From the NCBI GenBank assembly GCA_002439285.1, contig DJTQ01000333.1, positions 1 to 7,485 of the forward strand: 7,485 nucleotides of DNA, given 5' to 3'. Below are positions 1 through 6,735 of the stretch, piece after piece (positions within the stretch are counted from its first letter, which is position 1; each line of letters opens with the position of its first letter). Source of the DNA: Paenibacillaceae bacterium UBA6304 (lineage in GTDB: Bacteria; Bacillota; Bacilli; Paenibacillales; Paenibacillaceae). The position numbers and the translations under genes are program-made. The notes under the pieces were generated by a model that did no database searches, was not told the origin of the DNA, and saw only the letters and a list, made by a program, of their open reading frames with translations.

Positions 1-483
1 TATAGAATGCTTAAGGCCATGATTCTGCTGGGCAAAGCGCCAAGCGTCAACTGGCAGGTCGATATGACGCCGGTAAACTATGCGGCCGAAGCGATTACCG
101 CCTTGGCTAGGCAGAAGGAGACGGTGGGCCGTTTGTTCCATATCTGTAATCCGGTTCAACTGCCTTACGAGCAGCTGGTGGATTACTTCCGGCAATACGG
201 TTACCAGATTGATCTCCTTGATTGGCCGGATTATGAGGCCTGGCTGCTGAATGCCAACGAATCGAAGGATAGCCTGGGAATGGAGCTGGCCATGGCCCAA
301 CTCGAGGGCGATGGGGCCAAGAACTCCCCGTACCGTTTCGCGTGTCCGCAAACCTTGGAATTTTTGCGAGGAACCTCCGTGTCATGTAAGGAGCCGGATC
401 GGGAATATATCAACCGGCTGGCCAGTCACGCTGAGGGCGTCGGCTATTTTCCGAAACCTAAAGTTTTGATGGAGCAGAAATAA
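1..483 (+). CDS. C-terminal end of a thioester-reductase (NRPS-type) domain protein, 5' partial
   Basis: The reading frame is open from base 1 (Tyr-Arg before the first internal Met), so this is the last 160 codons of a longer gene, ending at TAA 481-483. The stretch LGKAPSVNWQVDMTPVNYAA, then 'GRLFHICNP' and 'YGYQIDLLDWPDYEAWL', is the pattern of the C-terminal part of SDR-type thioester reductase domains. These domains sit at the end of nonribosomal peptide synthetases (and Lys2-like carboxylate reductases) and release the carrier-bound product as an aldehyde or alcohol using NAD(P)H. The nucleotide-binding Gly motif and the catalytic Tyr/Lys lie upstream, outside the window. No peptidyl-carrier or condensation domain is visible, so assignment to an NRPS rather than a stand-alone reductase is inference. 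A terminator follows directly, which makes it the last gene of its transcription unit and separate from the sporulation genes downstream. Confidence 0.8.
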   Translation, partial: YRMLKAMILLGKAPSVNWQVDMTPVNYAAEAITALARQKETVGRLFHICNPVQLPYEQLVDYFRQYGYQIDLLDWPDYEAWLLNANESKDSLGMELAMAQLEGDGAKNSPYRFACPQTLEFLRGTSVSCKEPDREYINRLASHAEGVGYFPKPKVLMEQK

Positions 484-490
484 CGAGAAC

Positions 491-535
491 GGCCTTACCT
501 TACCCGCTTGTTTGGGCTGGGTAGGGCCTTTTCTT
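491..535 (+). terminator. Rho-independent terminator after the reductase gene
   Basis: GGCCTTACC (491-499) pairs with GGTAGGGCC (520-528), a 9-bp stem with one G-T wobble, followed by TTTTCTT (529-535). It begins 8 bases after the stop codon and insulates the biosynthetic gene from yabS. Confidence 0.85.
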
Positions 536-559
536 AGATAAATCCGGGCCTCGTTTCGG

Positions 560-589
560 GTTTGAATCCCCTCTTAACTGGAAATGATA
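560..589 (+). promoter_or_regulatory. Candidate forespore sigma-F-type promoter for yabS-yabT
   Basis: GTTTG (560-564), a 15-base spacer, then GGAAATGATA (580-589). Against the B. subtilis sigma-F consensus GYWTA-N15-GGHRANAHTW this matches 4 of 5 and 9 of 10 positions with the exact spacer. No convincing sigma-A pair was seen here: TTGAAT at 562 has only TGATAG 17 bases downstream. The predicted start near 597 would leave a leader of about 46 bases. A sigma-F promoter fits the reported forespore expression of yabT in B. subtilis. The call rests on pattern matching only. Confidence 0.5.
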
Positions 590-642
590 GAACTGAGAGT
601 CTTTCAGATTATTATTTCTAATAAAAGAAGGCGGGGATTCAT

Positions 643-1389
643 ATGAAGCAAATCATGCTGATCACGGACGGTTGTTCCAACGTTGGAGAGAGCCCGGTAA
701 TGGCTGCGGCATTGGCAAAGCAAGAAGGAATTATTGTGAATGTAGTAGGAATTATCGATTACGGCACCATCGGAGAACTAGGCAGTCTGGAGATTTCCGA
801 AATTGCCAAGGCTGGCGGCGGGATGAGCCGATTGTCGGGCACCCAAAAGCTGGCGCAAACCATGCAGATGATGACCCGGAAAACCGTGGTTCAGACAATT
901 CAGCATGCGGTTAATAAAGAGTTGAGACAAATTTTGGGTAATTCTTCCTTCGAGGACCTGCCCCCTGATCAGCGTTCCCAAGTCGTTGAAGTGATGGACG
1001 AACTTAGCGAGACCAGTCCTCTTGAAATTGCTCTTTTGATAGACGCTAGTGCCAGTATGAAGCCCAAATTGGCCGCCGTAGAGGAAGCCATCCGCGATAT
1101 GATGCTCAGCCTGGGCGCTCGAAAAGGGAATAGCCGTCTAGCCGTGTTTCATTTCCCGGGACCTCACAGCGGTGAGGATGCCGTGCTAGATTTGGATTGG
1201 ACAACCGACCTTGGAACGGTGCGTTCTATTTTTCAGCGGATCTCCATGCGAGGGGCGACGCCTACCGGTCCTGCAATCCTGAAGGTGATGGAATTCTTCC
1301 AATATGGTACACTGAAGGGACATGAATCCAAGAACTGGATGGAGGAAACAGGCAGAGGAGAAGGGATGCTCGGTGACTACGTCGTCTAA
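643..1389 (+). CDS. yabS: YabS-like von Willebrand factor A (vWA) domain protein
   Basis: 248-residue soluble protein with no signal peptide or membrane segment. It starts at ATG 643 behind AAGGCGGGG (628-636). It begins directly with a strand ending in LITDG (residues 6-10), then VNVVGI and IAKAGGGMSRL (54-64), which normally form the C-terminal half of a vWA fold. After a helical linker, LEIALLIDASASMK (127-140) carries the MIDAS DxSxS motif (D134, S136, S138) and GATPTG (204-209) supplies the MIDAS Thr. The metal-site motifs are all present but in circularly permuted order. Length and N-terminus fit B. subtilis YabS (from memory), found between spoIIE and yabT. vWA domains bind a partner through a metal ion; the partner is unknown, and the overlapping kinase gene is the obvious candidate. 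The C-terminal tail beyond about residue 222 is hydrophilic and overlaps the start of yabT. Confidence 0.85.
   Translation: MKQIMLITDGCSNVGESPVMAAALAKQEGIIVNVVGIIDYGTIGELGSLEISEIAKAGGGMSRLSGTQKLAQTMQMMTRKTVVQTIQHAVNKELRQILGNSSFEDLPPDQRSQVVEVMDELSETSPLEIALLIDASASMKPKLAAVEEAIRDMMLSLGARKGNSRLAVFHFPGPHSGEDAVLDLDWTTDLGTVRSIFQRISMRGATPTGPAILKVMEFFQYGTLKGHESKNWMEETGRGEGMLGDYVV
1356..1375 (+). promoter_or_regulatory. Ribosome binding site that places the kinase start at GTG 1373
   Basis: AGGAG (1356-1360) and AAGGG (1361-1365) form a purine-rich site 7 bases before GTG 1373-1375. The upstream in-frame ATG at 1322 has only GAAGGG ending one to two bases before it, too close to work well. The site lies inside the end of yabS, so translation of the two genes is probably coupled. 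Confidence 0.65.
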
Positions 1390-2311
1390 ATCGGCTCTGG
1401 CGCAAGGAACGGTGGTGACCGGCCGTTGGAAGGGCGGGCGCTATATGATTCAGCGCTTGCTCGGCCAGGGGTCAAATGGGGTCGTGTATTTGGTGAAACA
1501 GTTGGATAGCGCTAAGCTGTACGCACTTAAGATGGGTTTCGACACGGTAGATATACAATCGGAAATCAATGTGCTTAAGGCGCTGCAGCGCCAGAGCCAC
1601 CGGCGCGGCAATGCGGGACGGGATCTTTCTTATCTGGTGGAGGTAGATGACTACACCCTTCAGGGAAGGGAGATTCCTTTCTATGTCATGCGGTATGTAA
1701 AAGGCGACCCGCTTCGCTCCTTCCTCGCCAAAAGGGGAGGACTCTGGCTTAGCATCGCGGGCCTTCATTTGCTGCGGCAACTCCGGCAGCTTCATGAGAA
1801 CGGATGGGTGTTCGGTGATTTAAAGCCAGAGAACGTACTTGTATCTCCTTATGGAGAAGTAGAGTTGATCGATTACGGAGGAGTCAGTTCCATCGGGCGC
1901 AGCGTAAAGCAGTTCACCGAATGGTATGATCGCGGATTCTGGGGCGCGGGAGGCAGGACGGCAGATCCCTCCTATGACTGGTTCTCCTTTGCAGTGGTAT
2001 GCATTCACTTGCTTGCCGAGGAACCCCTTAAACGGGCTGCCACCCAACTGCCTCAGACCCGTAGCTATAACGACCTGCTGGCCATTATCCGGAGTGAAGC
2101 GGCTCTGAGTCCTTACCGGGGCTGGCTGGAGCGGGCGGTTGCCGGGAATTTCCGCGATACGGCTGAAGCGTGTCAATTATGGAAGGAACTTGTTACCTCT
2201 CCGCTCAGCCGCCGCAGACCAAGGCAGAAAACGCCCCGCTGGATGCTCGGCGCCTTCGCTCTGGCGTTGACCCTGCTGGGATGTGCTCTTTATTTAACCC
2301 TCGGCTTTTAA
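1373..2311 (+). CDS. yabT: YabT-like Hanks-type Ser/Thr protein kinase with a C-terminal membrane anchor
   Basis: 312 residues from GTG 1373. A longer form from ATG 1322 (329 aa) is possible but has a poor RBS. Kinase motifs in order: glycine loop GQGSNG (31-36), ATP-anchoring Lys53 in YALK, probable helix-C Glu64, catalytic loop GDLKPEN (148-154; D149, K151, N154), metal-binding D167 in IDYGG, and structural Asp202 in YDWFSFAV. The residue before the catalytic Asp is Gly, so it is a non-RD kinase, and DFG reads DYG. A basic stretch (SRRRPRQKTPR, 279-289) leads into one membrane segment (about 290-310) and the chain ends there, with no extracellular sensor domain. This architecture matches B. 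subtilis YabT, a sporulation kinase reported to bind DNA through its basic juxtamembrane part and to phosphorylate RecA in the forespore. It overlaps yabS by 17 bases and is followed by an 87-base gap before tilS. Confidence 0.87.
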   Translation: MTTSSKSALAQGTVVTGRWKGGRYMIQRLLGQGSNGVVYLVKQLDSAKLYALKMGFDTVDIQSEINVLKALQRQSHRRGNAGRDLSYLVEVDDYTLQGREIPFYVMRYVKGDPLRSFLAKRGGLWLSIAGLHLLRQLRQLHENGWVFGDLKPENVLVSPYGEVELIDYGGVSSIGRSVKQFTEWYDRGFWGAGGRTADPSYDWFSFAVVCIHLLAEEPLKRAATQLPQTRSYNDLLAIIRSEAALSPYRGWLERAVAGNFRDTAEACQLWKELVTSPLSRRRPRQKTPRWMLGAFALALTLLGCALYLTLGF

Positions 2312-2322
2312 TTATTTGAGGT

Positions 2323-2347
2323 TGATCAAAAAGTCATCTTTTGATCA
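2323..2347. repeat. Perfect 9-bp inverted repeat between yabT and tilS
   Basis: TGATCAAAA (2323-2331) and TTTTGATCA (2339-2347) flank a 7-base loop. Each arm contains the palindrome TGATCA. No T-run follows, so a strong intrinsic terminator is unlikely in this direction. It could be a weak terminator, an RNA-stabilising hairpin at the yabT 3' end, or an operator upstream of the tilS -10 box. Confidence 0.6.
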
Positions 2348-2352
2348 GAACA

Positions 2353-2380
2353 TTCATTTTAATAGTTCGGCTTATATAAT
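2353..2380 (+). promoter_or_regulatory. Possible sigma-A promoter for tilS-hpt
   Basis: A perfect -10 box TATAAT (2375-2380) sits 18 bases before the tilS ATG. The best -35 is only TTCATT (2353-2358, 16-base spacer, 3 of 6). The implied start near 2387 would fall within the ribosome binding site, leaving about 12 bases of leader. The box may be chance in an AT-rich gap, or may depend on an activator. Essential tilS and hpt would need expression independent of a forespore promoter, which favours some promoter here. Confidence 0.35.
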
Positions 2381-2398
2381 TTAGAAAGGAAGAGGCGC

Positions 2399-3868
2399 AT
2401 GATGAATCCCGATATGCATCGTTTGCTGGGGCAGGTGCGCCGTACCGGGCGCGAGCACGGATTGTGGTCCTCCGGGGATTGCATCATAGTGGCGGTTTCC
2501 GGGGGGCCGGACTCGGTCCTGCTGTTGCATATTTTAGCTGAGATTGCCCGAGACCCCGAGCTTGGCTTGAAGCTGATCTGCGCTCATGTCAATCACGGGT
2601 TTCGAGGCGGGGAGTCCGATGCGGAAGCCGAATTTGTACGGGAGTTGGCGGGTAAGCTCCAAATTCCGTTTGAACTCGGCGTGTTTGACATTCCAGCTTA
2701 TATGAAGGAATCGGGCAAAGGGGGGCAGTTGGCCGCCCGGGAGAAACGATACGGATTTTTGCATGCCATTGCCGAAAAACACGGGGCCTCCGCCATTGCG
2801 CTTGCCCATCATGCTGATGATCAAGCGGAAACGGTGCTGATGCGGATTTTGCGCGGAAGCGGCCTGTCAGGCCTGGGCGGTATGAAGCTTAAGCGACGCG
2901 AAAAAAATGTGGAACTTATCCGGCCTTTCCTCCGTATATACAAGAATCAGCTGGTGGCGGCCTGCGAGAGCTCCGGTATCCCTTATGTGACCGATAGCTC
3001 GAACCTCAGCACCAAGTATTCAAGAAATGCGATCCGGCTGGATGTACTGCCTTTTTTGGGGCAATATAATGATCAGTTGACGGATTCCTTGAATCGTTTA
3101 GCCGATGTGGCGGGTGAAGAGGACGATTATATGCAACTGGAAGCAGAGCGAATATATGCCGGGATCGTTGCTTGGCAAGACGGCGAAGCTGCTTTCGGGG
3201 TTCGGAGTTTTACCTCCTTACATGCCGCTTTACAACGGAGGTTGATTAAACTAATATTAAATTATCTGCCTTTGGGCACGGATGAGAGCGATTTTGTCAA
3301 GATAGAAACCATTCGGAAAGGCGTGGTCCAGGACCAACCTACCACTTGGGCTCTCGATCTTGGCGGAGGAATCCGCTGCTTGCGTGAATATGATACAGTC
3401 CGGTTTGTGCCTGCCCGAGCGGAAACTCAGATTCCTCATTATACATATGTTGTGGAACATTTTCCGGCGGAGGTGGCTCTTACGGGTATAGGGCATACCC
3501 TGAGGTTTGCCCGCGAGAGTGCCGCAGACAGCTTTCGTAGGAAGAAGCCGGAAGGCAACGACGAGGCTGCGTTTGATGCGGATGAGCTCGTTTATCCGCT
3601 TACTGTGCGTTCTCGGCTTCCGGGAGACAGAATGAAAGTCATGGGACTAAATGGAAGCAAAAAGGTGAAAGATATTTTCATCGACGAGAAAATACCTCCC
3701 TCTCTTCGCTCCCAAATCCCAATGGTGACCGACGCCAAAGGCCGGATCATTTGGATTCCCGGAGTTCGGCGTTCATCGGTGGCAGCGGTTAGCCGGCTTA
3801 CGTCTTCCGTTGTGCGCGTGGCTCTGGATACGGGAAGCAAAGAGCCGACCTTGGGGTTAACCAAGTGA
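2399..3868 (+). CDS. tilS: tRNA(Ile)-lysidine synthetase
   Basis: 489-residue cytoplasmic enzyme that joins lysine to C34 of tRNA-Ile(CAU) using ATP, so that it reads AUA and is charged with Ile rather than Met. The PP-loop SGGPDS (34-39) opens an N-type ATP pyrophosphatase domain. HHADDQAET (137-145) and the RGSGLSGLGGM stretch (152-162) are typical of TilS, as is YSRNAIR (207-213). The C-terminal domain (about 399-470) has RLPGDRM, KKVKDIFID and WIPGVRRSS, the TilS_C pattern. Length is that of the long Bacillus-type form. ATG 2399 is followed by a second ATG; AAAGGA (2385-2390) supports either. hpt follows after 35 bases. In B. subtilis TilS is reported to act with HprT as an activator of ftsH. 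Confidence 0.96.
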   Translation: MMNPDMHRLLGQVRRTGREHGLWSSGDCIIVAVSGGPDSVLLLHILAEIARDPELGLKLICAHVNHGFRGGESDAEAEFVRELAGKLQIPFELGVFDIPAYMKESGKGGQLAAREKRYGFLHAIAEKHGASAIALAHHADDQAETVLMRILRGSGLSGLGGMKLKRREKNVELIRPFLRIYKNQLVAACESSGIPYVTDSSNLSTKYSRNAIRLDVLPFLGQYNDQLTDSLNRLADVAGEEDDYMQLEAERIYAGIVAWQDGEAAFGVRSFTSLHAALQRRLIKLILNYLPLGTDESDFVKIETIRKGVVQDQPTTWALDLGGGIRCLREYDTVRFVPARAETQIPHYTYVVEHFPAEVALTGIGHTLRFARESAADSFRRKKPEGNDEAAFDADELVYPLTVRSRLPGDRMKVMGLNGSKKVKDIFIDEKIPPSLRSQIPMVTDAKGRIIWIPGVRRSSVAAVSRLTSSVVRVALDTGSKEPTLGLTK

Positions 3869-3888
3869 AGGCATTCATAGTATAACGT

Positions 3889-3906
3889 AGGAGGTTATTT
3901 GTCTTG
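3889..3906 (+). promoter_or_regulatory. Ribosome binding site that fixes the TTG start of hpt
   Basis: A full AGGAGG (3889-3894) lies 9 bases before TTG 3904-3906. The nearby ATG at 3911 is out of frame, so TTG is the only sensible start. The site lies in the 35-base gap after tilS; no promoter is seen there, so tilS and hpt are probably co-transcribed. Confidence 0.8.
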
Positions 3907-4443
3907 TTAAATGACATTCAAGAAGTTTTAATCACCCGGGAACAGATTCAGGAAAAAGTCGCGGAACTCGGCCGTCAGCTGAGTACCGAGTATGAGGGCC
4001 GAAATCCTTTGGTCATCTGCATTCTGAAGGGCGCTTTTATATTTATGGCCGATCTGGTTAAGGAAATCACCGTTCCTTTGGAACTTGATTTCATGGCGGT
4101 ATCCAGTTACGGAGCTTCTACCCGCTCCTCGGGGGAAGTGAAAATCATCAAGGATCTGGACACCTCTGTCGAGGGAAGAGATATCCTGATCGTGGAAGAC
4201 ATCATCGACAGCGGCCTCACATTAAGCTACATCATTGATGTACTTGAGCGGCGGAAAGTCAATTCCGTCAAGATCGTTACCTTGTTTGACAAACCGGCGC
4301 GCCGGACCGTGAAGCTGGAGGCGGATTTGTCGGGATTCGTAATTCCTGATGCTTTCGTTGTCGGGTACGGCCTCGATTACGCCGAGAAATACCGGAACCT
4401 CCCCTTTGTCGGAGTGCTGAAGCCGGAAATATACACAACCTAA
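3904..4443 (+). CDS. hpt: Hypoxanthine (guanine) phosphoribosyltransferase
   Basis: 179-residue purine-salvage enzyme that converts hypoxanthine or guanine plus PRPP to IMP or GMP. It is near family length throughout. LKG (41-43) forms the early PPi loop; [14 protein letters not shown] (67-80) is the flexible loop; [15 protein letters not shown] (93-107) is the PRPP-binding signature with the paired acidic residues E98 and D99; [20 protein letters not shown] is the purine-binding and C-terminal signature. It closely matches B. subtilis HprT. Translation starts at TTG behind AGGAGG. A terminator 6 bases after the stop ends the unit. In B. subtilis the protein is also reported to complex with TilS to stimulate ftsH transcription. 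Confidence 0.96.
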   Translation: MLNDIQEVLITREQIQEKVAELGRQLSTEYEGRNPLVICILKGAFIFMADLVKEITVPLELDFMAVSSYGASTRSSGEVKIIKDLDTSVEGRDILIVEDIIDSGLTLSYIIDVLERRKVNSVKIVTLFDKPARRTVKLEADLSGFVIPDAFVVGYGLDYAEKYRNLPFVGVLKPEIYTT

Positions 4444-4449
4444 TTACAC

Positions 4450-4488
4450 CGGCGATAGTTAAGCCGGAGCCGGCTTCGCCGTTTTTTT
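4450..4488 (+). terminator. Rho-independent terminator after hpt
   Basis: An inner stem AAGCCG (4461-4466) / CGGCTT (4471-4476) closes a GAGC loop. It stacks on an outer stem CGGCG (4450-4454) / CGCCG (4477-4481), with a 6-base bulge on the 5' side. Seven T residues (4482-4488) follow. It separates tilS-hpt from ftsH, although read-through is possible because of the bulge. Confidence 0.85.
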
Positions 4489-4515
4489 GAAAGGCGCGAG
4501 CGGCTATGTTAAAAT
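4487..4515 (+). promoter_or_regulatory. Sigma-A-type promoter of ftsH
   Basis: TTGAAA (4487-4492), a 17-base spacer, and TAAAAT (4510-4515), with a TGT extended -10 at 4507-4509. Both hexamers match 5 of 6. The predicted start near 4522 leaves a leader of about 22 bases carrying AGGAGG (4532-4537) six bases before the ATG. The -35 hexamer begins within the T-run of the hpt terminator. Confidence 0.75.
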
Positions 4516-4543
4516 AACTTAAGGTTTTGAGAGGAGGTAGGGG

Positions 4544-6685
4544 ATGAATCGGTTCATCCGGAATTCTGGTTTTTATTTGATACTTTTCTTAGTCGTGGTG
4601 GGCATCGTCCAATTCCTCAACAGCGGAAATGAGGCAACCGTCAACCCAAGTTATGCCGAACTGCGGCAGCAATTAAAAGAGAACAACGTCGAGGAATTAA
4701 CCGGGAAATTCGACGGTTACGCCTATCTGGTAACCGGTAAGTATAGAGTTGAAGTTGGAGACGGCAAGACGAAAACAAAGAACTTCTCCGCCTATATCCC
4801 TTATGACCAGAATGTGCTCAAGGAAGTAACGGATCTTAGCGAGAAGAACAATTTCGACTTGAACTGGAAGAAGATGCAGGGAGAAAGCATCTGGCTGACT
4901 TTCCTGACCTCCATCGTTCCTCTTGCGATCATGTTCATTCTGTTCTTCTTCCTGTTTAATCAGGCACAGGGCGGCGGCGGCAAAGTGATGAACTTTGGCA
5001 AGAGCAAGGCCCGTCTTTATAATGAGGAGAAGAAGAAGGTTACATTTGAGGATGTGGCCGGAGCCGACGAAGAGAAGCAAGAGCTTGTCGAAGTCGTTGA
5101 ATTCCTCAAGGACCCGCGGAAATTCGCCGCGGTGGGAGCACGTATCCCCAAAGGGGTTCTGCTCGTAGGTCCTCCGGGGACCGGTAAAACATTGCTTGCC
5201 CGTGCCGTAGCCGGGGAAGCTGGCGTACCGTTCTTCAGTATTTCGGGTTCCGACTTCGTGGAAATGTTCGTCGGTGTCGGTGCTTCCCGGGTACGGGATT
5301 TGTTCGAGAATGCGAAGAAGAACGCTCCATGTATTATTTTCATTGATGAAATCGATGCCGTAGGCCGTCAGCGCGGCGCCGGACTCGGCGGCGGGCACGA
5401 CGAACGCGAGCAGACTCTCAACCAGTTGCTCGTTGAGATGGACGGTTTCGGCGGTAATGAAGGCATTATTATCGTCGCGGCGACGAACCGCGCCGATATC
5501 CTTGACCCGGCCTTGCTGCGTCCGGGACGTTTTGACCGTCAAATTACGGTTGACCGCCCAGATGTGAAGGGCCGCGAAGCTGTACTGAAAGTGCATGCGC
5601 GCAACAAGCCGTTGACTAAAGACGTTCGTTTGGACGTTATCGCTAAACGCACGACCGGATTTACCGGCGCAGATTTGGAGAACTTGCTGAACGAAGCGGC
5701 GCTCCTTGCCGCACGTCGTAACCGCAAGGATATCTCTATGCGCGAAGTGGATGAAGCTATTGACCGCGTTATCGTCGGGACTGAGAAACGCAGCCGCGTA
5801 GTCAGTGACCGCGAGAAACGAATTGTGGCGTTCCATGAAGCGGGCCATACGATTGTGGGTTACTTCCTGGAGCACGCCGATATGGTACACAAGGTTACAA
5901 TTATTCCGCGCGGTCGTGCCGGCGGATACGTAATCATGATGCCGAGGGAAGACCGGATGCTTGTCACGAAGCAAGAGTTGCTTGATAAGGTTACCGGTTT
6001 GCTGGGCGGCCGCGTGTCGGAGGAGTTGTTCATCGGCGAAATCGGCACTGGGGCATACAGCGACTTCCAGCAAGCGACGAGTATCGTGCGCAGCATGATC
6101 GTCGAGTACGGAATGAGCGAGAAGCTCGGACCGATGCAGTTCGGTACATCGCAAGGCCAAGTGTTCTTGGGCCGCGATATCGGACACGAACAGAATTACA
6201 GCGATCAGATCGCTTACGAGATCGACCAGGAAATGCAGCGTTTCATCAATGAATCGTATGAACGTTGTAAACAGCTTTTGACCGAGCATGCCGCCGAAGT
6301 TCGCCTTATCGCGGAAACTCTGCTCGAGGTCGAAACACTGGAACTGGAGCAGATCAAGGAACTGATCGAAAACGGCAAGCTGCCTGAAACCAGCAATGCT
6401 GGTGAGGATGGCGGCAGCGGTTCCTCGGAACCGGGCGAGCCAATCGTGGATAACATCGGAGACGTACGCGTCCGTATCCAGGGTAAAACCGAGGATCCGG
6501 CACCTGCGGGTCCTACTGGAGATATCCCGAACGAGGTTCCCGGTAGTTCCACCAATGACATCACTAACGACCCTACGGTAAAAACACCGGAAGGTACTGT
6601 AAGCGATGCTCCGCAAACGCCGGACCAAGACGATAAGAACGGCAACGGTCAAGGCAACGGCGGAAACACGCCGCCAACCGTATAA
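4544..6685 (+). CDS. ftsH: ATP-dependent zinc metalloprotease FtsH
   Basis: 713-residue membrane AAA+ protease that unfolds and degrades membrane and regulatory proteins as a hexamer. Two membrane segments (about 9-25 and 117-138) flank an extracytoplasmic domain; the rest is cytoplasmic. The AAA module has Walker A GPPGTGKT (209-216), Walker B IIFIDEID (264-271), the pore motif MFVGVG (241-246) and the second region of homology [20 protein letters not shown] with R326 and R329. The protease domain has zinc motif HEAGH (431-435) and a likely third ligand D507 in YSDFQQAT. From about residue 614 a 100-residue tail, rich in Gly, Pro, Asp, Asn, Thr and Ser, extends the chain beyond the roughly 640 residues usual for B. 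subtilis FtsH. In B. subtilis FtsH is needed for sporulation and stress survival. It is flanked by its own promoter and terminator. Confidence 0.98.
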   Translation: MNRFIRNSGFYLILFLVVVGIVQFLNSGNEATVNPSYAELRQQLKENNVEELTGKFDGYAYLVTGKYRVEVGDGKTKTKNFSAYIPYDQNVLKEVTDLSEKNNFDLNWKKMQGESIWLTFLTSIVPLAIMFILFFFLFNQAQGGGGKVMNFGKSKARLYNEEKKKVTFEDVAGADEEKQELVEVVEFLKDPRKFAAVGARIPKGVLLVGPPGTGKTLLARAVAGEAGVPFFSISGSDFVEMFVGVGASRVRDLFENAKKNAPCIIFIDEIDAVGRQRGAGLGGGHDEREQTLNQLLVEMDGFGGNEGIIIVAATNRADILDPALLRPGRFDRQITVDRPDVKGREAVLKVHARNKPLTKDVRLDVIAKRTTGFTGADLENLLNEAALLAARRNRKDISMREVDEAIDRVIVGTEKRSRVVSDREKRIVAFHEAGHTIVGYFLEHADMVHKVTIIPRGRAGGYVIMMPREDRMLVTKQELLDKVTGLLGGRVSEELFIGEIGTGAYSDFQQATSIVRSMIVEYGMSEKLGPMQFGTSQGQVFLGRDIGHEQNYSDQIAYEIDQEMQRFINESYERCKQLLTEHAAEVRLIAETLLEVETLELEQIKELIENGKLPETSNAGEDGGSGSSEPGEPIVDNIGDVRVRIQGKTEDPAPAGPTGDIPNEVPGSSTNDITNDPTVKTPEGTVSDAPQTPDQDDKNGNGQGNGGNTPPTV

Positions 6686-6695
6686 GGAAATTTAT

Positions 6696-6735
6696 AATAA
6701 CCCGGGAGACAGACTTGTTTCCCGGGTTATTTTTT
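6696..6735 (+). terminator. Rho-independent terminator after ftsH
   Basis: AATAACCCGGGA (6696-6707) pairs perfectly with TCCCGGGTTATT (6720-6731) around a 12-base loop, with T residues at 6730-6735. The A-rich 5' side makes the stem partly usable in both directions. Confidence 0.92.

Noticed and set aside
1322..1372. A 17-residue N-terminal extension of YabT from ATG 1322.
   Set aside because: The purine stretch before it is too close to the ATG, whereas GTG 1373 has a well-spaced site. The extension lies inside the yabS coding sequence.
643..1389. Two separate vWA domains in YabS.
   Set aside because: Each MIDAS motif occurs once only, and 248 residues is the size of one domain plus linker and tail.
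4697..6652. A 651-codon open frame on the - strand opposite ftsH.
   Set aside because: It lies wholly within the unmistakable FtsH gene. The translation shows no recognisable domain and there is no start signal or promoter; it is a codon-bias shadow.
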